From assembly GCA_016858145.1 (NCBI GenBank), contig JAEHOE010000006.1:744001-808000 (forward strand): 64,000 nucleotides of DNA, written 5' to 3'. Numbering within the stretch: the first letter of the stretch is position 1; each line of letters starts with the position of its first letter. This DNA is from Edaphochlamys debaryana (Eukaryota > Chlorophyta > Chlorophyceae > Chlamydomonadales). This document shows, piece by piece, positions 11,601-24,500 of this stretch. A model generated the notes under the pieces. It did no database searches and was not told the DNA's origin. It was given only the letters and a program-made list of their open reading frames with translations. A program made the position numbers and the translations under genes.

Positions 11601-14178
11601 AGTGGCCAGCTCGAAACGCTCTCCGTCCCTGCCCCTCCCCTGCCCCCCCCACCCCCGACTCGCCTTGGGCAGCTGTGCGGCCCCGAAGGCCTGCAGCTGT
11701 GCCGCCAGCTCCGCCGCATTGGCCGCGGCCAGGGGGGAGGAGGCGTAGGCGTCGGCCAGGGAGGGGCCCTGGGGGGAGGGAGGGGGTGGGCGACCGAGGG
11801 GGCACACACGGGGCCGCGTCAGCGACCCCGGCATGCACACAAGCACTGGACGCATCTGTACAGCATTTGAAGACGCAGACGGTGGGCAGAAACCGGAACC
11901 CGTCATGGCACCAGGTGCTTGCATGGCTGCATGGCTGCATGGCTGCATGGCTGCATGGCTGCATGGCTGCATGGCTGCAAATAGCCCTGGGCTGCCCTAG
12001 GGCAGGCCCGCAGCCGAGCATGTCGAGCTGCTCCGCAGTGTCCGCACACCCCGGGCCCACCAGTCCGTCCTTGTCCGCCCGCGTCACGAAGTCCACGATC
12101 CACTCGGAGCGGTTGTGGCCGGGGCCTGCGGGGGGGCACGCGGCCGGAGGCAGCGGGGTGGCGCATGGAGCCTGGAGAAGTAGAGGCCATCCAAGGGGGT
12201 ACAGCGACATGTTGCTGTGGAGCTGAGCCGCCAGGATGCATGGAAAGCTGTGGACGTGGACAGGCCGTGCCCCCTCCCACACCCGCCCCCTCACCTGCGA
12301 TTCCGTCCGGGTGCAGCTGCCTGAAGGGCTGGCTGTTCGTGAAGTAGGCCACCGCGGATGCGTCCGGGGGGCCCAGGTACACGGAGCGCCCGCCCACCAG
12401 CATAAGCAGACTGGGAGGTGGTGGGGAGGGGGGGGGCGTGAGGGGCGTGAGGGGGTTCAAAGCATACCCCTGCGCCAACTTACCACCGCTCCTCCCCCCA
12501 GACCCTCCCCCCCTTGTGCTCACGTGTCGAACAGCGAGTACGTGAAGGCGGTGGGGGAGTGGATGGTGGACACAACCGTCACCCCGCCCCGGGCCACGGA
12601 CTGAACAGCGAGCATCACCTGGGGGAGGGGGGGGGGGGGGGGGGGGGGAGGGGGGAGGGGGAGGGGGGAGGGGGAGGGGTAGTCAGGGGGCCGTGGGCGT
12701 ATATTGACCCCCATGTGGGCCCCAGGCTCCACCCCTTTCCCCCACAGGGTGCCTCACCTCGTTCGCTGTGTACGAGTCGAGGCCCGTGGTGGGCTCGTCT
12801 GGGAAGGGGCAGGAAGGGGGGAGGGGCAATCATGAGGTGAAGCAGGTCGGGAGTGCGGGTGACGAAGGCTCCAACGCCCCTGCTGCACCCCTCCCCTCCT
12901 CCCCGCCCCACCCAGGAACAGCACTCGGGGGTTGGTGATGAGGGCGATGGCGATGTTGGTTCGCTTGGCCTGGCCCCCGCTGATACCCCGGGACATGGGG
13001 GAGCCGATGCGGACCTGGGGGGGGGGGTACGGAGTACGTGGGGTGCAGGGGCTGACCGCTTCCTACGGTATCTGACGTTGGCCCTGGGTAACACAGGCCC
13101 CCCCCTGCCCCCCGCCCCCCCCTCCCCCACCTCTGCGCAGCTGTCGAGGGCCAGGCGGGACAGCAGCGCCTCCACCTGAGGAGGGGGGGGGGAAGTGGGA
13201 GGGAATAGGGGGGTGTTCAGGGAAGGTGGGCTGCCTCAGCCCTCATCCTTGTATGCGCCCATCCCACCCCCTCCCTCACCGCCTGCCTCTTGGCCGCGAG
13301 TGGCTCGCTGAGGGGGCGCTTGAGCTCGGCCGTGTACAGGAGCATCTCCCGAACGGTCAGGATGGGGAGCAGGGTGTCGAACTGGGGAGGGGGGATAGAT
13401 GGCACGGAACGCGGAGGCAGGTGATGAGGTCCGGGAACAGGGCTGATGATGCACTTCCACCCCCCCGCCCCACCCCACGCACCTGCTCCACGTATCCTCC
13501 GAACCGCCGCTGGTACTCCCGGCTTGGCTGTATGCCGCTGAAGCGCACCGCCCCCTCGCGCCGCCCCGACGTCTTGCGACCCGCGAGCAGGTCCAACAGG
13601 GTGGTCTTGCCGGAGCCGGAGGGACCCATCTGGGGGAGGCGGCGTGAGGGTGTGAGGGGCTCTTGTATATCAAGCACACGAGGCCGCACTCAGGCCCTTT
13701 GGTCCTAGTTCGCCCCTCGATCTGTCCCCCTCGCCTCCCCTCCCCCTCCCCTCCCACCAGCGCCGACAGCCTTCCCGGCAGGAAGCAGGCGCTGACTCGG
13801 TCCACCAGGGGCAGGTCGGGGCGGCGGCCGTCGGGGCCCTTGGCGCGGCTGCGGACCAGGAAGGACACGGCCTGGGGGCGGGGACGAAGCAAGCATTGAC
13901 CGCACGCACCGTAACCACGGCCAACTACGGGCGCCCAGGATGAGGAACGCGCGACTTGCTAGCCTGAGACTCAAGGTGCGATTTTGGCTACAGGCAGCTC
14001 CTTCGATGGCCTTTGCGCAGGTTCGAATGCCTGCTGAAACTCGCATCGTAGTCGAGACCCTGACCTCCAGCGTGACGGTGACCGCGGAGACACCCTCGCG
14101 CTTCGACTCTGCCCGCTCGACATCCTGAGGCTTGCCGCTCGCGTCTGCGTCTACGTGTGTCAACTCGGTTTGCGGCAT
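8621..14178 (-). CDS. ABCG (WBC) half-size ABC transporter, intact copy
   Basis: Membrane exporter of the ABCG family, nucleotide-binding domain first and six-helix membrane domain second; substrate unknown. 23 exons join in phase to 630 aa: 14178-14065, 13871-13758, 13629-13483, 13381-13280, 13175-13131, 13014-12912, 12798-12758, 12618-12524, 12410-12295, 12125-12061, 11768-11664, 11559-11480, 11373-11261, 11026-10951, 10742-10693, 10579-10533, 10381-10316, 10050-9958, 9787-9704, 9473-9425, 9176-9129, 8892-8834, 8701-8621. Walker A GPSGSGKTT is at residues 78-86, signature ISGGQ at 185-189, Walker B VLFLDEP at ~205-211. The intron after 11664 starts with GCGAGT, a GC-AG intron. Length is usual for a half-transporter, which would have to dimerise. 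The stop is TAA after QYQVR. An inverted paralogue lies at 57324-63490. Confidence 0.93.
11921..11978. repeat. (GGCTGCAT)n octamer array in ABCG intron
   Basis: About seven perfect GGCTGCAT units in the intron between the exons at 11768 and 12125. The matching intron of the plus-strand paralogue does not carry it. Confidence 0.93.
12621..12679. repeat. Poly-G tract in ABCG intron
   Basis: Almost pure G on the plus strand, broken only by single A residues. The transcript of the minus-strand gene carries the C-rich complement directly upstream of the acceptor for the exon 12618-12524, so it also serves as a long polypyrimidine tract. Confidence 0.9.
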
Positions 14179-15555
14179 GCTTGAACAAGCAAGCTGTGCG
14201 CCCTCTGTGTTCGCCCCTCAGACGCGCATTTCAGGCAACATAGAAGAAGTAGAATGCTCAGGCACGCCGCCAGCCATAACCGTCTTGACCCTACGAGCGG
14301 GCCCACGGTACGGCGGGGGAAGCGCAGCAGCTGCCCGCAGGTAAGCCAGGCTGTCGGCGGTGTCATCCGTCGCACCTGCACGCACCCGCTGTGAACCGCC
14401 AGATGTCACCTCATGCGCCCGGGAGAGTTGCCGTGTAGAGGAGGATGGGAGCAGGAGGAATGGGTTAGGCAGACCTGAGGCCCTGAGGCAAATGCATGGG
14501 GGACCCCTGACTCATCACGCCAGGGAGAGGGGACCCCAACAGGCCCGAACCCGCACGCAGGCTACGGGAGCCGAGTCCAGCAGACGGCCGCTTGGGTTGG
14601 CAGTGGCTGCGGCTTCGTCGCTGTGCTGGCTGGTTGTTGTTGTTGTTGTGGGCCGCGGTGTGGGCCGCGAAGGCAGTGTGCAGCCGGGTCATCGAATCCC
14701 AGTGTGGGGCTGCTGGGGCACGATGGGCACAACGGCAAACCCAGCATCCAGGCAGCCCACGTCCAGGGGCCCACGTTGGCCATCGCCGAGGCAGCCTTTT
14801 AAGGGTGGACTGCTGACGAAGCTGGCGCCGGCTCACACGCTTCCCCTACCGGTCTGCGGTAATCTGGTGTTGCGCAGCCGCAGACGTCTGCATGACTCTT
14901 GCAGGTTGAGGCAAACAGCAAGGCCTCTTACAAGCGCCTCCGAGCATACCCTCCGAGCTATCGCCACAGGCAACTCACACATCGACGGCAATCCGAGTCC
15001 CGAAACAACGCCTGCAAATTCTCCGAGCCCCCACCTCCGCCGAGTCGCCTGTTGAGCACCCAGCCGCGCTGTCTGCGCTAACCTAACGGCAGTCCGCCCT
15101 GCCCGGCCATGCGGCATGCAGCACCCATCCATCCAGGACCAGGACGGTGTGCTCCCGCCGACTGCATACCGGCACTCTCGCTTTGTGTTCAGACCTCGAT
15201 ATCACCCTAGAGCGCCACACGCCGTCCGATGCAGCCAATGCGCCAAGTTTTGCGCTTGCGTCGCCTCACCTCGCTGGTTGCAGCAACAGCAGTGGTACGC
15301 CCTGCCCTAGTGTCTCTCATACGGCTTCAAGCTCCTTCGCTGCAGCGTCTCTCCCTCGGCGCACACAGCCACACCCACCCCTGACCACACACTGCGCCGC
15401 AGCAGTGGCGCACGATGAAGCCCCTTGCACACCGCAGCCCTCACACAACCCCACTCACCAGCTCTGCACCCCTCCCCAAGACACCCCTCTCGCAACACCC
15501 AACGCAGCTAGCTCCCCTGCCCCACCCGTCCTCGACCACAAGCCCAGCTCCCGCC
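14179..15555. other. Intergenic: ABCG promoter side and 3' side of SAGA-like gene
   Basis: No exon chain recognised. TTACA at ~14929 (TGTAA on the minus strand) could be a poly(A) signal for the gene ending at 15556, about 630 bases past its stop. A GTTGTTGTTGTTG run lies near 14635. Confidence 0.45.
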
Positions 15556-18500
15556 TCAGAGCGCGTCGCGCCAGTTGGCCGGGATGCGGCCCTGCGCCGT
15601 CGGCTGCTTCTGCTCCTGCTTCGCCCCCTCCTCCTCCCGGTCCGAGCCGTACTCGTTCACATCCCCATCCTCCTCCTCCTCGACCTCCTCCGCCTGGTCT
15701 TGGATGCGCCACGACGCCACCGCCTTGCCCCGCTCCGCCCGCGACCCCTCCTCCTCCGTCGCCGCCGCGCCGTTGCTGGCGGCGCCGCCGTGCGACCCCA
15801 CGCCGTTGCTGCTGCTGCTGCTGCCGTTCAGGCCGGCGCCGTTGCTGGCGGCGGAGCCTGCAGGCTGCGGCTCCTCCCCCTCCGTATCCTTCTCGCCGGA
15901 AAGCAGGGCGGCCATGGCAGCCCAGCGCTGCGCCTTCTGCTCCTTAGTCAGCGGCAGCTCGGGCAGATCGTCGCCACTTGCCGCCGCCGCCTGCTTCGGC
16001 TTCTCCTGCTCCTGCTGCTTGGCCACGGGCTGCGGCGGCGGCGGGGCGGGGGCCGGGGGCTGCTGCTGCTTGGGCTGCGGCGGCTGGACCACGGCCCGGA
16101 CGTCCTCCCGCTCCCGGCCGCGGCCGGGGCTGATGCTGCGCCCGCTGGCCGCACCCGCGCTCTCCGCCTCCTCCTCCGCCTCCTCGGCGCGCCGCTGCGC
16201 CGCCGCGTAGTCGGCAGCGCTGAACATCTGCACCGCCGGCCGCTGCGGCCGCTCCTCACCCGCGCTGGCGCTGGCGCCTGCGTTGCCGCCACCGTCCGTG
16301 GCGGAGTACAGGAAGACCAGAGACCCGAGCGCCTCGCCGGGAGGGATGCCCGTCTCCTCCTCCCGCAGCCGGGCGGCCTTGGCAGCCGCCGCGCGCGCCG
16401 CACGCGAGGCCTGCGCTGCGCCTGCTGCGGCCTTGGGCGAGGGCGCGCGGGGCAGGGGCAGCGCGCGGGGGTCGGCGCGGAAGGGCTCCGGCCGGCGGAT
16501 GTCCACGAGCTGAGTCAGCTTGAGCCCGCGGCCCGAGCCGCCCGGGCCCTCTGTGTCAGAGTCCGACCCCGATCCCGTGCCCCACTCCTCCGCGGCCCGC
16601 TCCGCAGCCTCTGCGTGCACGGCCCCCGCGTCCGGCTCCCTCAGGCGCAGGGGCGAGGCGGTGCGGGGCGGCTGGTCGGAGGGGCTGGGGGCGGAGGGGC
16701 TGGGCTCGGGGGCCTCGGCGCGGACGGGGGCGGGGGCCGGGGCGGGCGTGGGCTCGCGGACGGGGGCCGGGACGGCGGGCGGAGGGGGCGGCGGCGCGGG
16801 CGGGGTGAAGGAGGGGAGGGAGGGGGGATTCGACACGTTGGCGCGGGGCTGCAGGGGCACGGCGGGGGCCTGCGCGGCGGCCGGGGTCCCCTGCTGCTGC
16901 TGCTGCGCGCGGGGCGCCAGGGCGGTCTTGACCACGGACAGAGCCTGGAGGTGGGGGGGAGGGGGGTGAAGGTAGCGAAAGACGGGGGTTGGTCAGGGAA
17001 CGCGCGCCTGGGGCACACGTGGTGAGCGCGTGGTTCGAGCGTGTGTGAGTCAGTGGGTTGCAACATGCAACTCCCCCCGTTTTCCTCTTGCTCGCGGAAT
17101 CCTCTTGAATCCCACCCCACCACACCCACCTCCTTGAGGGCGGTGAGCTTGACCTCGTACTCGGCCTGCAGCACCGCCTTCTGCATCTCGAACTGGGCCT
17201 GGGGGGAGGAGGGAGGAAGGGGAGGCGAGGGCGGCGTGGGCGATGGGGAGGACGGGGTGCGGAGCGGGCGCTGCTAGGGGGCCGCCAGGGCGCTAGGGGG
17301 GGAAGCAGGGCGGAGGGCTGGGGCCATGCTTGGGGGTTCGCGGGGGCCGGCGGCTGACGCGGCACGCGAAAACACACGGACACGATCTCGGACCCCTAGC
17401 ACCGCGCGCCCTCCCGCCCGCTAGCTGCTCGCTAGCGGATCCAGCCCCAGCCCCGGTGCTAGCGCGAGGGTTCGTGCCTGCTTCGAGGGTCCATCTTCGC
17501 TGTCGGACTCCTCGGGCCCGTCCGATCCAGAGTCCCAGGGTGAGTATCCGGCCCGGGCCGGGCGCTCGTCCGGCGCCTCCGCAAGTACCTGCATCCGGGC
17601 CCGGTCCGCAGTGGTGGCCTCCTCCAGGGCCGTGGCTACGGCCTGCATCTCCTCCGTGTGCCGGTTGCGCTCGGCGCTCAGCTCCACCTGTTGGGGGGGA
17701 AGGGTTCAGCGGCGGCGGGATAAGCGGCGGGATGATCGTTCATAGATTGGGAACCGGAGAAGAGAGAGGTAATGGCGGGGCTTTAGGGGGGCTCCAGGGA
17801 CGCACGTGTGCGCCGGTGGAGCCGCGTCTGCGCTCCGACTGCCTGCCCCCAAGCCCTCCTCATCGTGGCCCCACGCCGCTGCGCCCCAGCGACCCCCCTC
17901 CGCCTCACCTGCGCCCGCGGCCCCGTTCCGAGCACCCCCGCCCCCGTTGCCTCCCTCCCTCCCCCTCCCTCACCTGCAGCGTCTGCACCTGCGCCTCCAT
18001 GGCCTCCACCTCCTCCTGGGCCTGGGCCGCGTGCGCCACCGCCTGCTGCTGCTCCTCGATCACCGCCACAGCCTGGAGAGGGGGTGGGGGTGGAGGGCGT
18101 GGGCATGAATGACGCCCGACCCGACGCATGTGAACTTGATGCAACCCGACAGCGCAATCCCCTGCCGTCCGCCCTTAACCTCTCGGCTCCCACCAGCCGC
18201 TCCGTCCCCCCCCTGCCCTGCCCCCTGCCCCCCCTCTCCGCCCCCCCCCCCACCTGGCGGTACTCCCCCCCCAGGGCGTCCAGCTCATGCTTGAGCGCCG
18301 CCGCGTCCTCCTCCTGCGCCGCCAGGGCCGCCTGCAGGCTCGACTCGCGCCGCTGGGCGGTGGACAGGTACTGCTCCTGGTCCTCCAGCTTGGACTGGGG
18401 GGTGGGGGTGGTGTGGGGTGGGAGGGGGGTCGAGAGGGGGTGTTTGAAGCTGAGAGGCGGGAGAGCGTCAGTCGCCCTTTCCCTACGGCCGCCATCGCCA

Positions 18501-21500
18501 GCTCCACATACGCCCCGCTCGGACCCCATTCGTCCTCGCCCCTTCACACGCCCCTACTCAGCCCCTCCCTCCGGGCGCGCATCAGGCTCGCTGGCTGCCG
18601 CCCCCTCCCTCCCTTCGCTGCCCCAACCTCCAAACCTCACCGCCGCCCCAGCCCTGCCCCCCCTCCCCCACCTTGTACTGCTGGATGGACGCCTGCAGCC
18701 GCTCCATCTTGCCCATGAGGCTGCCCTCGCGCTCCCCCGCCTCCGCCACCTGCGCCGCCAGCGCCGCCTCCCGCTGCCGCGCCGCCGCCAGCTCCTCCGC
18801 CGAGGCCTCCAGGCGGTCCGCGTACCCCGCCGCCACGCCCTTGAGCCGCTCCATCTCCGCCTCCATGGCCGCCGCGCGGTCCCGCATGGCCTCCTGCTCC
18901 GCGGCAGCTTCCGCCAGCTCCCGCCGCTGCTGCTCCAGCTCGGACTGGGGGGGTTGATTGGTTGGTTGGTCGGTCGACGGTTAGTTGGTTGGGGGTGGTT
19001 GGCTGTTGTTGTGCCCAAGTCGCCAGTCACAGGGCCCCCGTCCTCCCCACAAGCCCCCCCTCCGCCCAAAGACGCGCTATTAAGGAAACCCTCCCTATCC
19101 CCCCACCTGCTGCTCCTGCGCCGTCCGCTTCTGCTCCTCCAGCTCCTCCGCGAGGGCCTCCTGGCGCTGCAGGGCCGCGTCCAGCTGCTCCTGCTGCTGC
19201 TGCACCACAGTCTGGGGTGGGGGTAGGGAAGCGGGAAGGAAGTGCGGAGCAGAGGAGTTGGGAAGGACGGGGCGCGCTTGCGCCAAGCGGGCTTCTGCTG
19301 CACGCGTGGTGAGAAGGTAGGCGGGGATGCGCGGAGTGGGGAAGCGAGTAGCGGCGCTCTCCGGGGGGTTCCGTACCCAAACAGGACACAGTCGCCCAAG
19401 ACTTCATCGCCCCCCTCAGCCCCCCCCACCTGCAGGCTGGTGAGCTGGGCGTCCATGGCCTCCTCCCGCTCCAGGGAGCGGGACAGCTCCCCGTCGTGCT
19501 CCTCCAGGTACTCCTGGGGGTGGGGGTGGGTGGAGGGTGGGGGTGGGATGGATGAGTAAAACAGAAATGCGCAGCCGGTGCAAGAAAGTCTCCCCTCCGG
19601 CCTGAGCCTAGGGCCCCCCTGTGTTGGCCGAGCCAGGCACTGCCTCCCATGCGCACTGACACCCCACGCCACCCCACCACTCAGGCACCTCCCCGCACCC
19701 CCACCCCCCCACCTTGTACTGCTCGATGACCCTCCTCAGCCGCGCCACCTCCTTCCGCAGCGCCTCCTCCTGGCGGCTGTTGTCGTTCATGCCCGCCGCC
19801 GCCTTCTCCACCTGGCGCTGGAAGTCCTCCGCGCGGGCCTGCATGGAGGTGAGCTCGGTGTGGAGCACCTTCTCGCGGCTCAGGGCGTCTGGGGGGCGGA
19901 GGGGGAGAGCGTGGGGGAAGGCGGTGAGTGGCTTGTGGAAGGATGATGGCGTGGAACGCTCACGCTCCCGGCAGCCTTCACGACCCTTTCTATCGGCCCC
20001 TATTTCTGCCTTCTAATATGCTCTTCAACCGCCAAGGCCCTCCTTCCCCCCCACCGTCCAGTGCCGCCTTCATCTCCGTCAGCATGGCCTCATACAGCTC
20101 CTCGGTCTGGGGGGGGGGGGCAAGGGGGGAAGAGGTGAGGATTAAGGACGCAAGGAAAGGCTTAGGGCTGTACACAGGCTCCCCACTCAGTCCCGTGTCC
20201 CCAGCCCCCCACACACCCACCTTGGCGCTGCGTGCCTCCACGGAGCGCAGCTGCGAGGCCAGGGCCGTGATCTCCTGCTCGTGGGACGCATTGGACTGGG
20301 GGGGGGAGGGGGGGGGAGGGGGGGGAGGAGGCAAGGGGCGAGGGAGGCGGTCAGGTGCAGGGCAGGGGCACTCCATCCTCACCCCGGCTTCCCCCGTCCG
20401 CACGTCCGAACAGCTCGAGCTCCTACGCATTCAACCTCCCCCTGCTGACACTCGCTGCTCTGCAGTTGGACCTGCACGCTTAACCGAAAGTCCCTCCCAT
20501 CCCCCCCCTCACCAGCTCCAGCTGCTCCTCCAGCACCTTGACCTGCTTCTCGTACACCTCCACGCTGCCCGCCAGCTGCAGCGAGGCAGCCACCTGCGCC
20601 TCCATGTTGGCAATCAGCTCCTGCGAGCGGAGCTGGGCGGACCTGGGGGTGGGTGGGCAGCGGGGAGGCAAGGGGAGAGGACGGTCAGCCGGTGGACGGT
20701 GGTTGGATGCCAGGCGCCAGGCGCTGGGCTGCGCACATCCACGCGCCCCTGCCTCACCCCTCCGCCACGTTCCTCAAGCGATGAAGCCTCCCTCCCCCTC
20801 CCCCCTTCCCCCCGACGCACGCCTCTCCCGCGGACACCCGGACCTCTCCTGGACTATGTGGCGGCATGTACCTTGTCCGGCGATCCCACTGGTATTGTGA
20901 CTCTCTCCCACTCAACTCCAAACTCCCCCTCCCCACTCAGTACCCAACCCCCCTTCCCCTCCACCCCCCCCCCCCCACCTGGCCTCCACCAGCTCCGCCT
21001 CCACCTCCTCGTACTGGTCCACCGCCTTGTGGTAGGCAGCCTCGAGGCGCTCCAGCAGCTGCAGCGTGTAGGAGCCGGCGGCGTCGGCGCGGCGGAGCTC
21101 GTCCAGGGCGGTCTCGTACTGCTGGCGGGCGGTCTGGGGGGTGGAGGAGGGGGGGTGGAGGAGGGGAAGGGGCGGGTGGGTGGGTGCAACAACTAGGCGG
21201 CGGAGGGGCGGGGAGGCTGTGGCAGGCAGCGGGTGGTTCGAGGCGGTGGTATCGCGGGCCGCAGCCTGCCCTCCGGCACCGTCCAACCGCGACTAACGCG
21301 CCTCCCGTCCCCTCTTCTCCCGCTTCCCTCCCCTTGCTCCTGCCCCCACGTGCCCTCTGCCCCCCCCCTCCCCACCTGCAGGCTGGCCTCCAGGGCGTTC
21401 ACTGCGTCGTCGTTGGAGGTGTGCGTGCGGGCGGCGGAGGCAAGCGTGGCCTGGGGGCGGGGTTGGAGGAAAGGGAGGTGTGGGTGAGGTTGCCGCGGGG

Positions 21501-24500
21501 TGCGCTCATTGTGCGTGGCCCTGGCTGGGCGGCCACAGGACCAGGTGGTCGACCACCGCCCCCTCCCCCAGCCCCTCCAATCCCCACCCCCCACCCCCCA
21601 CCTGCATCTCGTTCAGCTCCCCCGCCAGCTCCTGCTCCCGGCCCCGCGAGGCCTCCAGCTGCTGGGCCATGGAGGCGAGGGCGGCCTGGTTGGCAGAGGC
21701 CTCGGCCTGGGTGGCCTCAACCTGGAAGGGGGGGGGAAGGGAGGGGGATGGCGTGGGTGGGGTGGGGGGAACGAGCATGGGCACGGGCGGGGTGGGGAGG
21801 TGATAACCCAGACGCAGTGCCCGCAGCCCCTGCTCGACCCCCGCGTGGTCCTCATAAGTTATGGTCGTTCCCCCTCCGCCTGGTCCTCTTGGACGCACAC
21901 TGACCCCGTCTTGACAACGGCAAGCGGCCTCACCACAACCCCTCCTCACGCCCCCGCATTTCCTTTCCCGCACTGACACGTCGGCGAAACACACACGCCC
22001 GCTCCCCCCTCCCCTCCCCCCCGGCCCCCCCACCTGCTCCTTGAGTGCCGCCATCTGCGCCTCGTACGCCGCCACGCGCTCCGCCTCCGTGGCCGCGCGG
22101 GCAGCCAGCTGCTGCTCCACCTGCGTGTGAGGGACGCGTGCAGAGGGGTGCATGGTGCATGTTAGCTAGTGCAAGTGTGTGTGGAATAAGGGCGGCCCGT
22201 GCGGGTGCAGGTGCAGCTGGCAGGTGGAGGCGTGCAGGGTACCCCAGGTGCGGGGCGGAGCGGGGCGGTACCCGTACCCCATCCTCCTCGCACCCGCCCC
22301 CAGGCCAGCCCCCTTCCCCCTCGCCCCCCCCTCCCCCTCCCACCTGCCGCTGCGTCTCCTGCGCCGCCTGCCGCTGCGCCTCCATGGCCTCCAGGTGCGC
22401 CCGCTCAGCCTCGGCCAGGCGGGCGGCGGCGGCGGCGGCGTCAGCCTGGAGGGGTCAAGAGGGGGGCGGGTCGGGGTGGGGGGTGAGGAGAGGGGTGGCG
22501 TGGGGCTGGTGGGTGGTTGAGAGGGGCTGGTTGGGGCTGCGGAAGGCGGAGAGGACCCCCGATTCAACCATGCGTAGAAATCCTACCCTGGTTCCCTCCC
22601 TCCGATAACATCTGCTTACCCTGCCGGGGGACAGGGAGCGCCCGGGCGGGCCCCGCCCAGGGGACACGGCGCGGGCGGCAGAGGGCGGGGCCGGGGCCGC
22701 GGGCGCCTGCTCGGCCGGGCCCCCCTCCGACAGCATCTCCCGCCATCCGCTGCGCGCACGGGACTGGGGCTGGGCCTGGGCTTGGGGTGGGGGCTGGTGG
22801 GAGTGGGACGTAGACTGGGTCTGGAAATGGGGCGCAGGGGGTGCAGGGGAGGGGCAGGGGTTGACGGGTGAGTTACGAGCCTCCCCACGAAGACCGCGAA
22901 TGCTCAAGGCGCATCAACGCTCCCCCACCGGCACGTTATCACTCGGTCACCCGCACGCACGCTTCCCCCCTGAGCCTTCTCCCCAACCCTCTGTGCTTTT
23001 CAAGTCCCCTTCCCTCCTCCGATCCCTCTCCCCTTCCCCCCCCCCCCCACCCTGGCGCCGTCCTCGTCGACGGAGCGAGTGGACATGGTCGTCTTGGACA
23101 CACGCCCGCTGCCGTACGTGACCTGCCGTACGAATGATGTGCATGCGGGGGAAAGGGGTTTTAGGGTTTCCTCCATCCCATCCACGCCCATCCCCCTGTC
23201 TAGGGAGATCGCCGCACCGCCCTCCCCGGCCCCCCATCACAAGCTTTGCCCCCGACGCTCTCCAACCAACCCTACCCCTCAACCCCCTCCCTCCCCCCAA
23301 TCTTCTACCTGCACCTCCTCCAACCAAGCCTACCCCGTACACCCCCCGGCCCATTCATCCCACCCCCGTCCCCAGGCCTCCACCTGCACCTCCTCCTCGT
23401 CCGGGTCGAACGAGTCCAGCACCTCAGCCACGTTCAGGCCAGGAGACTGGCGACACAAGGAAGCAGGGGCAGGGCTAGACTCAGTCAATCCGCCCGCAGG
23501 ATTCCCGCCCGCGAGAGCACTCCGTAACTCATTGAAATGCCCACCCAGATACTGGAGCGAGCCGCGCACTTGGGCGGGCCCCGTTGTTGTCCCTGCGGCC
23601 GACCCACCCCGTCCCCGACCCCGCCTCCACCTGCGGCGGCGGCACGCGGCCCTGCTGCTGCGAGAAGATGCCCCCGCCCCCCTGCCCCGGCCACCCCATG
23701 GGGGAGGTCGAGCGGGGGGAGGCGGGCGGGGAGCCCGCGCGGCCCAGGCCGCTGTTGCGGGCGGGGGAGCCCGCGCGGCGCGCCTCGCGAGCTGCCTCAA
23801 AGGCGGCGGCCGCCTCCGCCGCCCGAGCCTCCTTGGCTTCAGCCTCCTCGTCCTAGGGGGGGAGGGAGGGGGCGGGGCCACGTGGGGGCGGGGCCACGTG
23901 GGGAGAAGCAGGGCACGCCCCAACGCCGCATGATCCCGGGGGCCCCGCTCGTCGCCCCCGCCGCAGAGCTGCCTGGCCCCGTCCCCAACAAGGCAAGCGC
24001 GCCCTCCACACCGACACAGCTCCCTCCGCCTCCCTCCCTTCACATCCCTCCCTCTACCCCCGTCCCCATGTCCCCACCTGCGATGCGTGCATCTGCGCAA
24101 AGGCGGACGTGATCTTGGACGCCGCGTCAGCGGGCCGCTCGGGCTGCTGCTGCTGCTGTGCGTGCTGCGCCTGGTACTGCTGCTGCTGCTGCGCGTGCTG
24201 CGCCTGCTGCGCGTGCTGCTCCATGCCCTGCATGGGGCCCTGCTCCATGGACCCCGCAGAGCTGTAGCTGGTGGGCTGGAAGGTGGAGGGCTCGAACACG
24301 GCGGGCGTGGAGGCCTTGGCGCGCTGCGCCGCCTTCTCCACGCGCCGCCGCACCTCCGCCAGCTCCGACTGCTGCTGCTGCAGCGCCGCGTGCTTGGCGG
24401 CGGCGGGGGTGGGGGGCGGCACGGCGGGGGGCGGCGGCAGGCCGGCGCGCGTGGGGCTGGCGGCGCGGAGCTGCCCGCTGGGCGCCGCCAGGCCGGGGCC

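Noticed and set aside
17421..17588. Alternative end of the coiled-coil protein at the stop near 17421
   Set aside because: A GTACTTGC donor after 17589 joins in phase to the next coiled-coil exon; read-through would truncate before the conserved tail. It could be an isoform but I have no support.
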